Assembly: GCA_028275005.1 (NCBI GenBank)
Contig: JAQCNN010000234.1
Coordinates: 1 to 10,964, forward strand
Reading direction: 5' to 3'
Length of the DNA: 10,964 bases
DNA from: Salinirussus sp.
GTDB taxonomy: Archaea > Halobacteriota > Halobacteria > Halobacteriales > Haloarculaceae
This document shows, piece after piece, positions 5,625-10,964 of this stretch. Every line of letters starts with the position of its first letter. The first letter of the stretch is position 1. Below the pieces are notes generated by a model. The model worked only from the letters and a program-made list of their open reading frames with translations. It was not told where the DNA came from and searched no databases. A program made the position numbers and the translations under genes.

Positions 5625-6320
5625 ATGACAGACAGCTTCGACGCCGACCGGGTGGCGGTCGTCACCTTCGATTCCTTCGGCACGCTCGTGGACACCACCT
5701 CGGCCGCGCGAGTGTTAGAGGACCTGGTCACGGACCCCACGGCCGTTGCCCGACGCTGGCGGTCGAACGCGCTCACCTACTCGACGGTGGCGAACGACCT
5801 CGACCAGTACAGGACCTACTTCGAGTTACACCTGGACGGCCTGCGAGATGCCCTCCGGGCCGAGGGTCTCGACCTCCCCGAGGAGCGGTTACGGGAGCTC
5901 AACGCGGTCTATCACGACCTGGACCCCGTCGAGGGAGCCGCCGAGGCCGTCAGCCGGCTAGCCGAGGCAGGGTACCGGCCGTCGGTCTGCTCGAACGGTG
6001 ACCCGGAGATGCTCGACGGGCTGGCGGCGTCGGCGGGCATCGAGGAGACCGTGACCGAGTTGGTCAGCGCCGACGAGATACAGCGGCTCAAGCCCGCCCG
6101 CGAGCTCTACGAGCACACCGCCGCCCGACTCGGCGTCGAACCCGACCGGATTGCCCACGTCACCGCCCACTGGGTCGACGTCCAGGGCGGCATGAACGCC
6201 GGGATGCAAGGCGTCCACCTCCGGCGGGAGGACACGGGCGGGGAGTGGCCCTCCTTTGGCCCCGAGCCGACACTCACCGTCGACTCCTTCGGGGCGCTGT
6301 GTGAGCGACTCGGCGCCTGA
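5625..6320 (+). CDS. HAD-family hydrolase, haloacid dehalogenase type II-like
   Basis: A 231-aa cytosolic hydrolase. Motif I is TFDSFGTLVD, with the nucleophile Asp16. An Arg in the RWRSNALTYS segment (about 44-53) parallels the substrate-binding Arg of L-2-haloacid dehalogenases. Motif II is VCSNGD (Ser123, Asn124), motif III Lys156 in QRLKPARELYE, and motif IV Asp185 in AHWVDVQGGMNAG, where dehalogenases have S-N-A-W-D. The second motif I aspartate typical of phosphatases is replaced (DSF), which favours the dehalogenase branch over phosphatases. The helical cap lies between about 24 and 100. The real substrate may be a small 2-haloacid or another compound; this branch is often over-annotated. 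The ATG at 5625 is preferred because a TATA-like box lies about 29 nt upstream and the extension to 5568 is not HAD-like. Divergent from the CoA-transferase gene, 121 nt apart. Confidence 0.87.
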   Translation: MTDSFDADRVAVVTFDSFGTLVDTTSAARVLEDLVTDPTAVARRWRSNALTYSTVANDLDQYRTYFELHLDGLRDALRAEGLDLPEERLRELNAVYHDLDPVEGAAEAVSRLAEAGYRPSVCSNGDPEMLDGLAASAGIEETVTELVSADEIQRLKPARELYEHTAARLGVEPDRIAHVTAHWVDVQGGMNAGMQGVHLRREDTGGEWPSFGPEPTLTVDSFGALCERLGA

Positions 6321-6446
6321 AGCGGCCGCGGCCTCGACGCCGCCGAGCGACCCCGCCCGGCGGTCATCACACGTGCCGGGGGTATGACCGTCACCGTCGG
6401 GTCGGCAACGTTCGAGCGAGCCAGTCTCGGGTACCGTCGGCCAGCA

Positions 6447-6479
6447 GATTTAATCACCGGTCCGTCATTGGGTAAATTA
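6447..6479 (+). promoter_or_regulatory. Two TATA-like boxes before the sensor kinase gene
   Basis: ATTTAATC (about 6448-6455) and GTAAATTA (6472-6479). The second is centred 26 nt before the ATG at 6502, which would make a leaderless mRNA. The first would start transcription near 6478 with a 24-nt leader. Two promoters are possible. Confidence 0.45.
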
Positions 6480-6501
6480 CGGGCGATTGGGTTGGACCCA
6501 G

Positions 6502-8208
6502 ATGCTTCAGGTCGCTCACATCGTGGCGTTTGGGCTCGCCACACTGGGCTGTCTGCTTGCCGCGTGGCGGGTCAGACGTATCTCCCACGTGGAGACCCGA
6601 TACGGGCTCGCTGGCCTCCTCATCTTCTCGGCGGTCTGGGCACTGGGCGAGCTGACGCTGTTCGTCGACCTGCCGGTGGCCGTCACCGAGGTGGCGTATC
6701 AGGTTGGACTCGTCGCCGGACTCGCAACCGTCGGGGCGTGGCTGTACTTCTGCTCGGCGTACTCCGGACAGAGTTACCACCGCGAGCCGGCCTTCCGGCG
6801 GGCTGCCCTCGCGGTCTTCCTCGGCATCAGCGCGCTCAAGCTCACGAACCCGGTCCACGGACTGTACTTCACCGCCGAGCGGGTCGCCACGCCCTTTCCG
6901 CACACCAACATCCAGCTCCTCGAGTTACACCTCGTTGCAACCCTGCTGGCCTACTCGCTGACTGCGGTCGGCTTCTACATGCTCTTTCAGCTGTTTCTCG
7001 AGTCCGATATCAGGACAACGGGGCTGGCCGCGCTCGTCAGCCTCACCGGGCTGCCGGTCGTGCTAAATCTGCTCGGATTCCTGGTGTTGCCACAGCTTGT
7101 CGCGAGCAACTACGAGCCACTCGGGGTTGCTGCCTTTGCTATCGGTGCGCTCTACCTGGCGGAGGATACCTTCGAGTCGGCGCGCTGGACGGCGCACCGG
7201 CAGGTCATCGACCGTATCGACGAGGGGATCATCGTCGTCGACGAGGACGACATCGTCCGTGATTTCAACACCGCCGCACGGCGTCTCTTTCCGGCGCTCG
7301 AGGCCGAGGCGTCCTTCGATGACGTGACGGCCGAGCGGGGGGTCCAGGCCGGTGGCGAGCTCGAGGAGCCCGCCTCCTGGGACGGCCAGGCTGAGATCCT
7401 CAGCTTCGAGCAGGACGGGGAGACACAGTACTACGTGTTGAGTGAGACAGCCCTGACAGTGGGCCCCCACTCGGTCGGCCGGGCGGTCGTGACCACCGAC
7501 GTCACACAGGTCGAGCGCCAGCGGCGGGAGCTGCGGCGACAGGCCGAGCAACTGGACGGCTTCGCTGCCGCGGTCGCACACGAGCTCCGGAACACACTGA
7601 CCATCGCCGACGCGAACCTGACCCTCATTCGCGAGGCGCTCGAGCGGGGCAGGGTCGACGAGGCGACGGAGATGGTCGGGACGGTCGGCGACGCGAACGA
7701 CCGGATGACCGAGATTGTGGGCGACCTGACCACGCTGGCGCAGTTGAGCCAGTCGGTCACCGACCCGTCGCCGCTGCGGTTCGGGCCGGTCGCGGAGCGA
7801 GCGTTCGGCTCCGTGGACACCGGTGACGTGACACTCCGGGTGGAGGGTGACGGGCGGGTCCGGGCCGACGAGACCCGGGTTAACGAACTCGTCAAGAACG
7901 CGACGCGGCTGGCGGTGACACTGGAGGCATCGGAGCTTGTCGTCGGGGTGCGGGAGGGGGGGATACGGCTCCAGGTCGGTGGCGGGTCACTCCAGCTCGA
8001 CGACACCGAGGGGCTGTTCGAGTACGGCTCTGCCGTGCCGACATCGGAGGCCGGGATGTACGGCCCCAACATCCGGACACTGGCGCGTGCCCACGGGTGG
8101 GAGGTCTCCGCCGAGCGCCGCCGGGCCGGCGGGATACAGGTCGTTATCGACGGTGTCAGCGTCGACCGTCTGACCACGGAGCGCCCCGGAGACCGGATTC
8201 CGGAGTGA
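6502..8208 (+). CDS. 7TM-PAS sensor histidine kinase with degenerate ATP-binding domain
   Basis: A 568-aa membrane signal-transduction protein. Seven hydrophobic helices within residues 1-222 match the N-terminal 7TM region of many haloarchaeal kinases. A PAS-like domain follows (about 232-335, opening VIDRIDEGIIVVDEDDIVRD), then a short coiled linker (336-352). The HisKA H-box AAAVAHELRNTLT has His360 as phospho-acceptor. The catalytic domain (about 425-552) keeps an N-box-like NELVKNA (461-467) and the terminal LFEYGS and LARAHGWEV segments. However, the DxGxG of the G1 box reads VGGGSLQ (492-498) and the GlGL of the G2 box reads AGMYGPNI (517-524). ATP binding or kinase activity may be weak, or it may act as a partner or phosphatase. 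No response regulator is adjacent. ATG 6502 is chosen over TTG 6487 because of the TATA-like box 26 nt upstream. Confidence 0.85.
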   Translation: MLQVAHIVAFGLATLGCLLAAWRVRRISHVETRYGLAGLLIFSAVWALGELTLFVDLPVAVTEVAYQVGLVAGLATVGAWLYFCSAYSGQSYHREPAFRRAALAVFLGISALKLTNPVHGLYFTAERVATPFPHTNIQLLELHLVATLLAYSLTAVGFYMLFQLFLESDIRTTGLAALVSLTGLPVVLNLLGFLVLPQLVASNYEPLGVAAFAIGALYLAEDTFESARWTAHRQVIDRIDEGIIVVDEDDIVRDFNTAARRLFPALEAEASFDDVTAERGVQAGGELEEPASWDGQAEILSFEQDGETQYYVLSETALTVGPHSVGRAVVTTDVTQVERQRRELRRQAEQLDGFAAAVAHELRNTLTIADANLTLIREALERGRVDEATEMVGTVGDANDRMTEIVGDLTTLAQLSQSVTDPSPLRFGPVAERAFGSVDTGDVTLRVEGDGRVRADETRVNELVKNATRLAVTLEASELVVGVREGGIRLQVGGGSLQLDDTEGLFEYGSAVPTSEAGMYGPNIRTLARAHGWEVSAERRRAGGIQVVIDGVSVDRLTTERPGDRIPE

Positions 8209-8343
8209 CTGCGGGCCGACCACGGCGACCGTGCCGCCCCGGCGAGTCGTGTCGACGTGACAGGCGAGGGGTTTCGGCCGGCGCCGGGTCTCCAGTCGGG
8301 TTGGAGGGGCTGCTGTATGACACACGTTCGAGTGCGGAGGCCG

Positions 8344-8387
8344 ACACGCGGTAAAAAGCGTGTGACACCAGGAGGGCTGGTGGTCAC
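8344..8387. repeat. Two overlapping, mutually exclusive hairpins
   Basis: Hairpin A: ACACGC (8344-8349), loop GGTAAAAA, GCGTGT (8358-8363). Hairpin B: GTGACACCAG (8362-8371), loop GAGGG, CTGGTGGTCAC (8377-8387), perfect except for one bulged G. They share bases 8362-8363, so the full forms exclude each other. The loop of A has an A-run, which on the minus strand is a T5 run and could also serve as a terminator there. Confidence 0.5.
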
Positions 8388-8410
8388 AGGGGGTGAGGGC
8401 AGGGGGGTCG

Positions 8411-8454
8411 GGCGGCAACGTTCGCCGCCAGGGCTCTCTACCGCCGGGGCGGTA
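8411..8454. repeat. Tandem GC hairpins
   Basis: GGCGGC (8411-8416) pairs with GCCGCC (8424-8429) across a 7-nt loop. TACCGC (8439-8444) pairs with GCGGTA (8449-8454) across a 4-nt CGGG loop. Both stems are perfect and separated by only 9 nt. Confidence 0.5.
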
Positions 8455-8678
8455 AAGTGGGTGTCGCACAGTTTCAGCGCGAGCAGATGTGCCCCTGGTA
8501 GGCAGGCCGCCGCAGGCAGTTGTAGTCCTGGATGGGGTTCCTCCGCCGAGGCTTGCCCCTCACTGCTCGGCCAGCGAGCCAACCGGATGCCGGTGTCGTG
8601 TGTGGCCGCCTCCGTTTGAGGGACAGTCAGTCACGGCACCGACAGGGGGACACCGTACAGAACCGGGTCGTGGGGCTA

Positions 8679-9065
8679 TTAGCCGGTCTGTCGTTCGGTG
8701 ATGTCGGTCGTGGTGATGATCCCGACGAGGTCGCCGTCGTCGACGACCGGGAGGTGACTGATCCCGTGGCGCAGCATCGCCGAGGCTGCCTCCTGGAGGT
8801 AGTCGTCCGGGCCGGCGGTCTGGTTGATCTCGGTCGCGGCCCCCGCGGCCGAGCGTTCGGTGATGTCCACCCCCTCGGAGACGATCCGAACAACGTCCGT
8901 GCTGGTGAGAATCGACAGCGGGTCGGTGCGGACGACCACCGCCTTGATCCCCGCCTCGTGCATCAGCCCTGACGCCTCGACGAGTGACGCGTCGTGTTCG
9001 ACGGTCTCGACGGGGCTCGACATGTAGTTCTCGATGCGTGTCGGGGTTCGCGTTCCGGTACCCAT
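8679..9065 (-). CDS. Small protein with two CBS domains
   Basis: A 128-aa protein that is essentially one Bateman module. The first CBS domain is at about 10-65 (RIENYMSSPVETV, then HEAGIKAVVV and SILTSTDVVRIV). The second is at about 75-125 (YLQEAASAMLRHGISHLPVV, then GDLVGIITTTDITE). Stand-alone CBS pairs bind AMP, ATP, SAM or c-di-AMP and usually act by contacting another protein. The hydrophilic N-terminus is short. Start choice: ATG at 9065 is about 30 nt from a clear TATA box (9092-9099), fitting a leaderless transcript; the ATG at 9077 is too close to the box. It is the last of three consecutive minus-strand genes (dacZ-like, usp, this), with its own promoter. The IMSSPVET-type opening is shared with the fourth CBS of the 4xCBS protein. 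Confidence 0.9.
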   Translation of the reverse strand: MGTGTRTPTRIENYMSSPVETVEHDASLVEASGLMHEAGIKAVVVRTDPLSILTSTDVVRIVSEGVDITERSAAGAATEINQTAGPDDYLQEAASAMLRHGISHLPVVDDGDLVGIITTTDITERQTG

Positions 9066-9091
9066 GCCCACACACACATACCCCGGGGTTG

Positions 9092-9099
9092 ATTAATTA
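9092..9099 (-). promoter_or_regulatory. TATA box of the two-CBS gene, with adjoining palindrome
   Basis: ATTAATTA is an excellent haloarchaeal TATA-like box, centred about 30 nt before the ATG at 9065. Immediately downstream (toward the gene) is the perfect palindrome ACCCCGGGGT (9080-9089), positioned between the box and the transcription start where a repressor would block polymerase. Confidence 0.6.
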
Positions 9100-9106
9100 C
9101 CGGCTC

Positions 9107-9124
9107 CCGAAACCCCGGTTTCGG
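9107..9124 (-). promoter_or_regulatory. 18-bp dyad just upstream of the two-CBS promoter
   Basis: CCGAAACC (9107-9114), CC, GGTTTCGG (9117-9124): perfect 8-bp arms. It starts 8 nt upstream of the TATA box, about -40 to -57 from the expected transcription start, a usual place for an activator or a repressor covering the BRE. Candidate regulator site. Confidence 0.4.
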
Positions 9125-9144
9125 CGGGGTCGGGCCGTGTGCCA

Positions 9145-9189
9145 CGACAGCCGTCCAGGGGGTACCGGGGCGAAGGGCTGTCGCCCCGG
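9145..9189 (-). terminator. Strong hairpin with alternative pairing downstream of usp
   Basis: CCGGGGCGA (9165-9173), 7-nt loop, TCGCCCCGG (9181-9189) form a perfect 9-bp stem 57-81 nt beyond the usp stop. An alternative perfect stem pairs CGACAGCC (9145-9152) with GGCTGTCG (9176-9183), so only one can form fully. No T-run follows, so it is more likely a 3'-end stabiliser or processing signal than a simple terminator. Confidence 0.4.
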
Positions 9190-9245
9190 CTTGTGACCGC
9201 GGTGAGTCGCCGGGCAGTACGGGGCTGTGCGCTCGCCGAGGTGGG

Positions 9246-9659
9246 TCAGGAGTCGACCGCCTCGGGGACGATCGTGACCGGGACTGCCGCCTCCTCGGCA
9301 ACGACAAAGCCGGTGTGTCCCTCACGGACGGTTGTCAGCCGGCCCTTTGAGCGGTGACCGATCACGATGTGGTCGATGCTGCCACTTTCGGTGAGTTCGA
9401 GGAGTTGCTTGCCGATTGCTGTCCCCGACCGGAGTCCGCCCCGGCTGAGATGTTCGAGTTCGATCTCGACGGGGACGTCCGTTTCCGACAGAGACGCCCG
9501 GACGTTATCGCGGAAGGCCCGCTCGTCCCCGGACGCACTCTCGGTCTCTGTGATGTGTGTGACGTACAGTTCCTGTTCCAGGCCGGCGGCCAACTGCACT
9601 GCCACGTTCAGGACGGTTTCGAACTGGTCATCGTCGCTGACCGCCACGAGGATACCCAT
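9246..9659 (-). CDS. Universal stress protein, UspA family
   Basis: A 137-aa single-domain protein of the usual length for this family. The opening strand and helix (MGILVAVSDDDQFETVLNVA) have the acidic residues that contact adenine in ATP-binding Usps. The mid-region strand is LYVTHITETE, and the C-terminal half has IDHIVIGHRSKGRLTT followed by REGHTGFVVAEEAAVPVTIV. This is the nucleotide-binding G-x2-G-x9-G-S/T region in somewhat degenerate form: GHRSKG, then GHTGF in place of GSV. The final PVTIVP is the dimer strand. Usps bind ATP or AMP-like ligands and help cells survive stress; many haloarchaea carry dozens. The ATG at 9659 is about 23 nt from the centre of a strong TATA box, consistent with a leaderless mRNA. 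It sits between the diadenylate cyclase and two-CBS genes on the same strand. Confidence 0.9.
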   Translation of the reverse strand: MGILVAVSDDDQFETVLNVAVQLAAGLEQELYVTHITETESASGDERAFRDNVRASLSETDVPVEIELEHLSRGGLRSGTAIGKQLLELTESGSIDHIVIGHRSKGRLTTVREGHTGFVVAEEAAVPVTIVPEAVDS

Positions 9660-9665
9660 AGTTTC

Positions 9666-9685
9666 CTAACGGGTTAGAATATATA
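9666..9685 (-). promoter_or_regulatory. TATA box of usp with overlapping dyad
   Basis: On the minus strand TATATATT (9678-9685) is a near-consensus TATA box about 23 nt before the start codon. Directly adjoining it is the dyad CTAAC-GG-GTTAG (9666-9677), lying between box and transcription start. This is a classic operator position for repression of a stress gene. Confidence 0.5.
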
Positions 9686-9831
9686 GTACCTGACGCCTGT
9701 CGGCGTGGGCGACAGGCCGGCGCGGCCGACAGAGACCGTTTCCCGCGGGCACTCGTTTCCCTGTCGGTTGAGCGGTGAGTGTGTGAGTACTGCAAGAGAG
9801 GAGTAGCGGACAGGCCCGGACAGTCGGACGG

Positions 9832-10386
9832 TTACTCGGGCCGCCACCGGCCCCCGATGTCCTCTCGGGGGTAGTCCTGGTAGGTCCCGTCGAGAAACGT
9901 CGTGACGCGCCCGTTCTCCTCGCTGAGCGTGATGACCCACAGGACCTCCTCGCGGATCGACGTCTCGAGCGCGCTCATGTGCTTTGCCCCCATCCAGTCG
10001 GCGTATTCGAGCTTCTCGAACGTGTTGATGTACTCCCGGCTGGGGCTGCGGACCCGGACCATCTGTTCCTGGATCGTCCCATCTCCGGTGACGACAACGG
10101 CACCGTCCTGGCTGGCCGCCACGTCCTGGGTGACCTCGGTGAACGTGTCGGGGGACTCGTTGACGACCCGGCACCGCTCGATTGGCCACCGGTTCGCCCC
10201 CATCGGGTCGGTGTACGCGTCGAAGTTGGTCTCGGCGACGATCAGCAGATACAGACTCGGCCCACTCACGTACGGCTCACCCCACCGGTCAAAGTCCATA
10301 CTCAGTGACTCGGCGGTGTACCTGATCTTGTCCATCAGGTCCTGGCTGGTGGCGTACCTGCTCAGGACGCGTTCGAGCTCTTCCAT
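9832..10386 (-). CDS. dacZ: Diadenylate cyclase (DacZ/DisA_N type), makes c-di-AMP
   Basis: A 184-aa stand-alone DAC domain. DGA motif at 94-96 (ASQDGAVVVTGDGTIQEQMV, 91-110) and the second signature GAKHMSALETS at 133-143, corresponding to the GTRHRAA-type RHR motif of DisA/CdaA. Two ATP molecules are condensed to cyclic di-AMP, which in haloarchaea is an essential, level-sensitive second messenger linked to osmotic balance (shown for DacZ of Haloferax volcanii). There is no DisA DNA-binding or linker domain and no membrane helix, as expected for archaeal DacZ. In this copy the arginine of the RHR motif is Lys135 and the following position is Met137; I do not know how common this is among haloarchaea. 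Transcribed toward usp and the two-CBS gene, with its own TATA-like box. The ATG at 10386 gives a protein of normal size. Confidence 0.88.
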   Translation of the reverse strand: MEELERVLSRYATSQDLMDKIRYTAESLSMDFDRWGEPYVSGPSLYLLIVAETNFDAYTDPMGANRWPIERCRVVNESPDTFTEVTQDVAASQDGAVVVTGDGTIQEQMVRVRSPSREYINTFEKLEYADWMGAKHMSALETSIREEVLWVITLSEENGRVTTFLDGTYQDYPREDIGGRWRPE

Positions 10387-10415
10387 GCTGGTACGTACTA
10401 CGCTAGAGTTCCGGA

Positions 10416-10424
10416 TTGATTAAC
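10416..10424 (-). promoter_or_regulatory. TATA-like box of the diadenylate cyclase gene
   Basis: On the minus strand GTTAATCAA lies about 34 nt before the ATG, giving a leader of only a few nucleotides. The perfect palindrome GTACGTAC (10391-10398) covers the expected transcription start and could be an operator. Confidence 0.45.
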
Positions 10425-10648
10425 ACTGGCCCGAGATGGGCTAGCACCGTCCGGGTTGAGTCCTGTGAGGGGCCCGTCCTCGGCACGTTCGAGCCAGCCG
10501 TTCGGACGGTAGACACCCGTCCCGGCTACGTCGTGACCCGCGTGTCTGTCCTGCGTTCCACAGACGACCGGTGCCGGTCGGTGACCGCACAGCGGCGAGT
10601 GAGTAGGGTCGGGGCGTGAGTGGCTGTCGGAGTGACCCCGCCACCGGG
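10425..10648. other. Divergent upstream region between dacZ and zinc-ribbon genes
   Basis: About 220 nt without a credible gene. It contains two dyads: GGACGG (10504-10509) with CCGTCC (10517-10522), and CGACCGG-TG-CCGGTCG (10565-10580), a near-continuous palindrome. Both lie too far from either start codon to be core-promoter operators, but could be distal regulator sites. No tRNA or known structured RNA is apparent. Confidence 0.4.
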
Positions 10649-10655
10649 ATTTATG
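10649..10655 (+). promoter_or_regulatory. TATA-like box of the zinc-ribbon gene
   Basis: ATTTATG is centred 27 nt before the ATG at 10679, as expected for a leaderless haloarchaeal mRNA. It supports the chosen start. Confidence 0.5.
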
Positions 10656-10678
10656 TAGGATCGGAGTCATTCGGTACC

Positions 10679-10964
10679 ATGCCTGAGTGCGACCGGTGTG
10701 GGATGCTCACCGACAGCTCACAGGGTGGCGGGTACCACTGCTGTGAGAACTGCCGGAGGGCCTTCTCCAGGGTTCGTGAGAGTGGGGTTGTCGTCCGTGG
10801 GGGCGGCGAGTGCGGCGTTCTGGTCAACGTCGACGGCGAGTTCGAGAGGAGTGCACGGGGGGTCACACAGACCGACGCACTCGCTCGCGGCAAGCTGATC
10901 GCCGACGAGTTGGGTACGGACGCCCTGTTCGAGTACGAGCGGTCGGGGTCGACGTGGGTTCTCG
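10679..10964 (+). CDS. Zinc-ribbon protein of unknown function, C-terminus cut by window edge
   Basis: Ninety-five codons are visible and the frame is still open at the window end. The N-terminus starts MPECDRCGMLTDSSQGGGYH and continues with CCENCRRAF. The pairs CDRC (Cys4, Cys7) and CENC (Cys22, Cys25, with Cys21 alongside) form a likely treble-clef or ribbon-type zinc site of about 25 residues. It is followed by a soluble alpha/beta-looking stretch (SGVVVRGGGECGVLVNVDGE, then TDALARGKLIADELG and FEYERSGSTWVL). I do not recognise the family. Small C4 zinc-finger proteins are numerous in haloarchaea and often act in protein-protein or nucleic-acid contacts. It is divergent from the diadenylate cyclase gene with a 292-nt shared upstream region. 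The gene call is good because of the TATA box 27 nt upstream and the haloarchaeal-style acidic composition. Confidence 0.72.
   Translation, partial: MPECDRCGMLTDSSQGGGYHCCENCRRAFSRVRESGVVVRGGGECGVLVNVDGEFERSARGVTQTDALARGKLIADELGTDALFEYERSGSTWVL

Larger units (their letters stand above)
8209..8678. other. 470-nt region without a credible gene, with clustered hairpins
   Basis: This lies between the kinase stop and the stop of the convergent CBS gene. Open frames exist on both strands, but their products are basic and rich in Arg, Ser, Pro, Gly and Cys, unlike the acidic proteins nearby, so I call no gene. A short CACGG/CCGTG stem (8221-8233) follows the kinase. Stronger stem-loops cluster at 8344-8454 and are given separately. 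I searched by eye for RNase P and SRP RNA hallmarks and for tRNA arms and found none that are convincing. It could be a long 3' UTR/termination zone, a decayed gene, or an unannotated RNA. Confidence 0.5.

Noticed and set aside
8257..8619. 120-codon plus-strand open frame after the kinase gene
   Set aside because: The product is basic and rich in Arg, Ser, Gly and Cys with no recognisable motif, unlike haloarchaeal proteins.
8640..8678. ACAGAACCGGGTCG near 8657, reminiscent of the conserved 3' segment of RNase P RNA
   Set aside because: The other universal RNase P RNA segments, especially the GAGGAAAGTCC-like one, are absent from the preceding 450 nt.
9066..9077. Upstream ATG at 9077 as start of the two-CBS protein
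   Set aside because: It lies only about 18 nt from the TATA box centre, too close for translation from the expected transcription start; the ATG at 9065 fits.
10440..10460. CCGGGTTGAGTCC near 10450, resembling a tRNA T-arm
   Set aside because: The T-loop consensus is incomplete and no matching acceptor, D-arm or anticodon stem is found around it.

Overview
This GC-rich window with acidic proteins reads as chromosomal DNA of a haloarchaeon (class Halobacteria). The signs are strongly Asp/Glu-rich proteins, TATA-like boxes centred about 26 nt before start codons (leaderless transcripts), GC-rich hairpins plus short T-runs between genes, and typical haloarchaeal families: CdcH-type Cdc48, DacZ, a 7TM histidine kinase, UspA and CBS proteins. 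The genus cannot be fixed from the sequence. I see no integrase, transposase, CRISPR array or tRNA/rRNA.

Layout, left to right. Positions 1-148 hold the C-terminal end of a Cdc48/VCP-type AAA ATPase. A 386-nt convergent intergenic region full of stem-loops follows (149-534). On the minus strand, 535-1677 encodes four CBS domains fused to a C-terminal domain that resembles the HPF/RaiA (S30AE) ribosome-hibernation fold. Divergent from it is a one-domain lycopene cyclase-like membrane protein (1819-2178). Its stop overlaps the stop of a convergent six-helix membrane protein (2175-2699). An HSDL2-like short-chain dehydrogenase (2824-3669) and a Bcp/PrxQ-type peroxiredoxin (3773-4210) follow on the plus strand. 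They converge on a CaiB/BaiF class III CoA-transferase (4301-5503, minus). A type II haloacid-dehalogenase-like HAD hydrolase diverges from that (5625-6320). A large 7TM-PAS-HisKA sensor kinase with a degenerate ATP-binding domain comes next (6502-8208). After it lies a 470-nt stretch without a credible gene but with a cluster of hairpins (8209-8678).

The right end is the most suggestive region. Three successive minus-strand genes encode a two-CBS protein (8679-9065), a universal stress protein (9246-9659) and a DacZ-type diadenylate cyclase that makes c-di-AMP (9832-10386). CBS and USP domains are the kinds of domain known elsewhere to bind c-di-AMP or adenine nucleotides, so a c-di-AMP signalling neighbourhood is a reasonable hypothesis. 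The genes have separate TATA boxes, so they are neighbours rather than a strict operon. The promoters of the two-CBS and usp genes carry small dyads in operator positions. A truncated zinc-ribbon protein runs off the right edge (10679-10964).

Taken together, adenine-nucleotide sensing recurs: a second-messenger synthase, two CBS proteins (one possibly controlling ribosomes) and a USP, beside redox and acyl-CoA housekeeping genes. The best candidate for something under-described is the 4xCBS-HPF-like fusion and its possible link to c-di-AMP or AMP/ATP.
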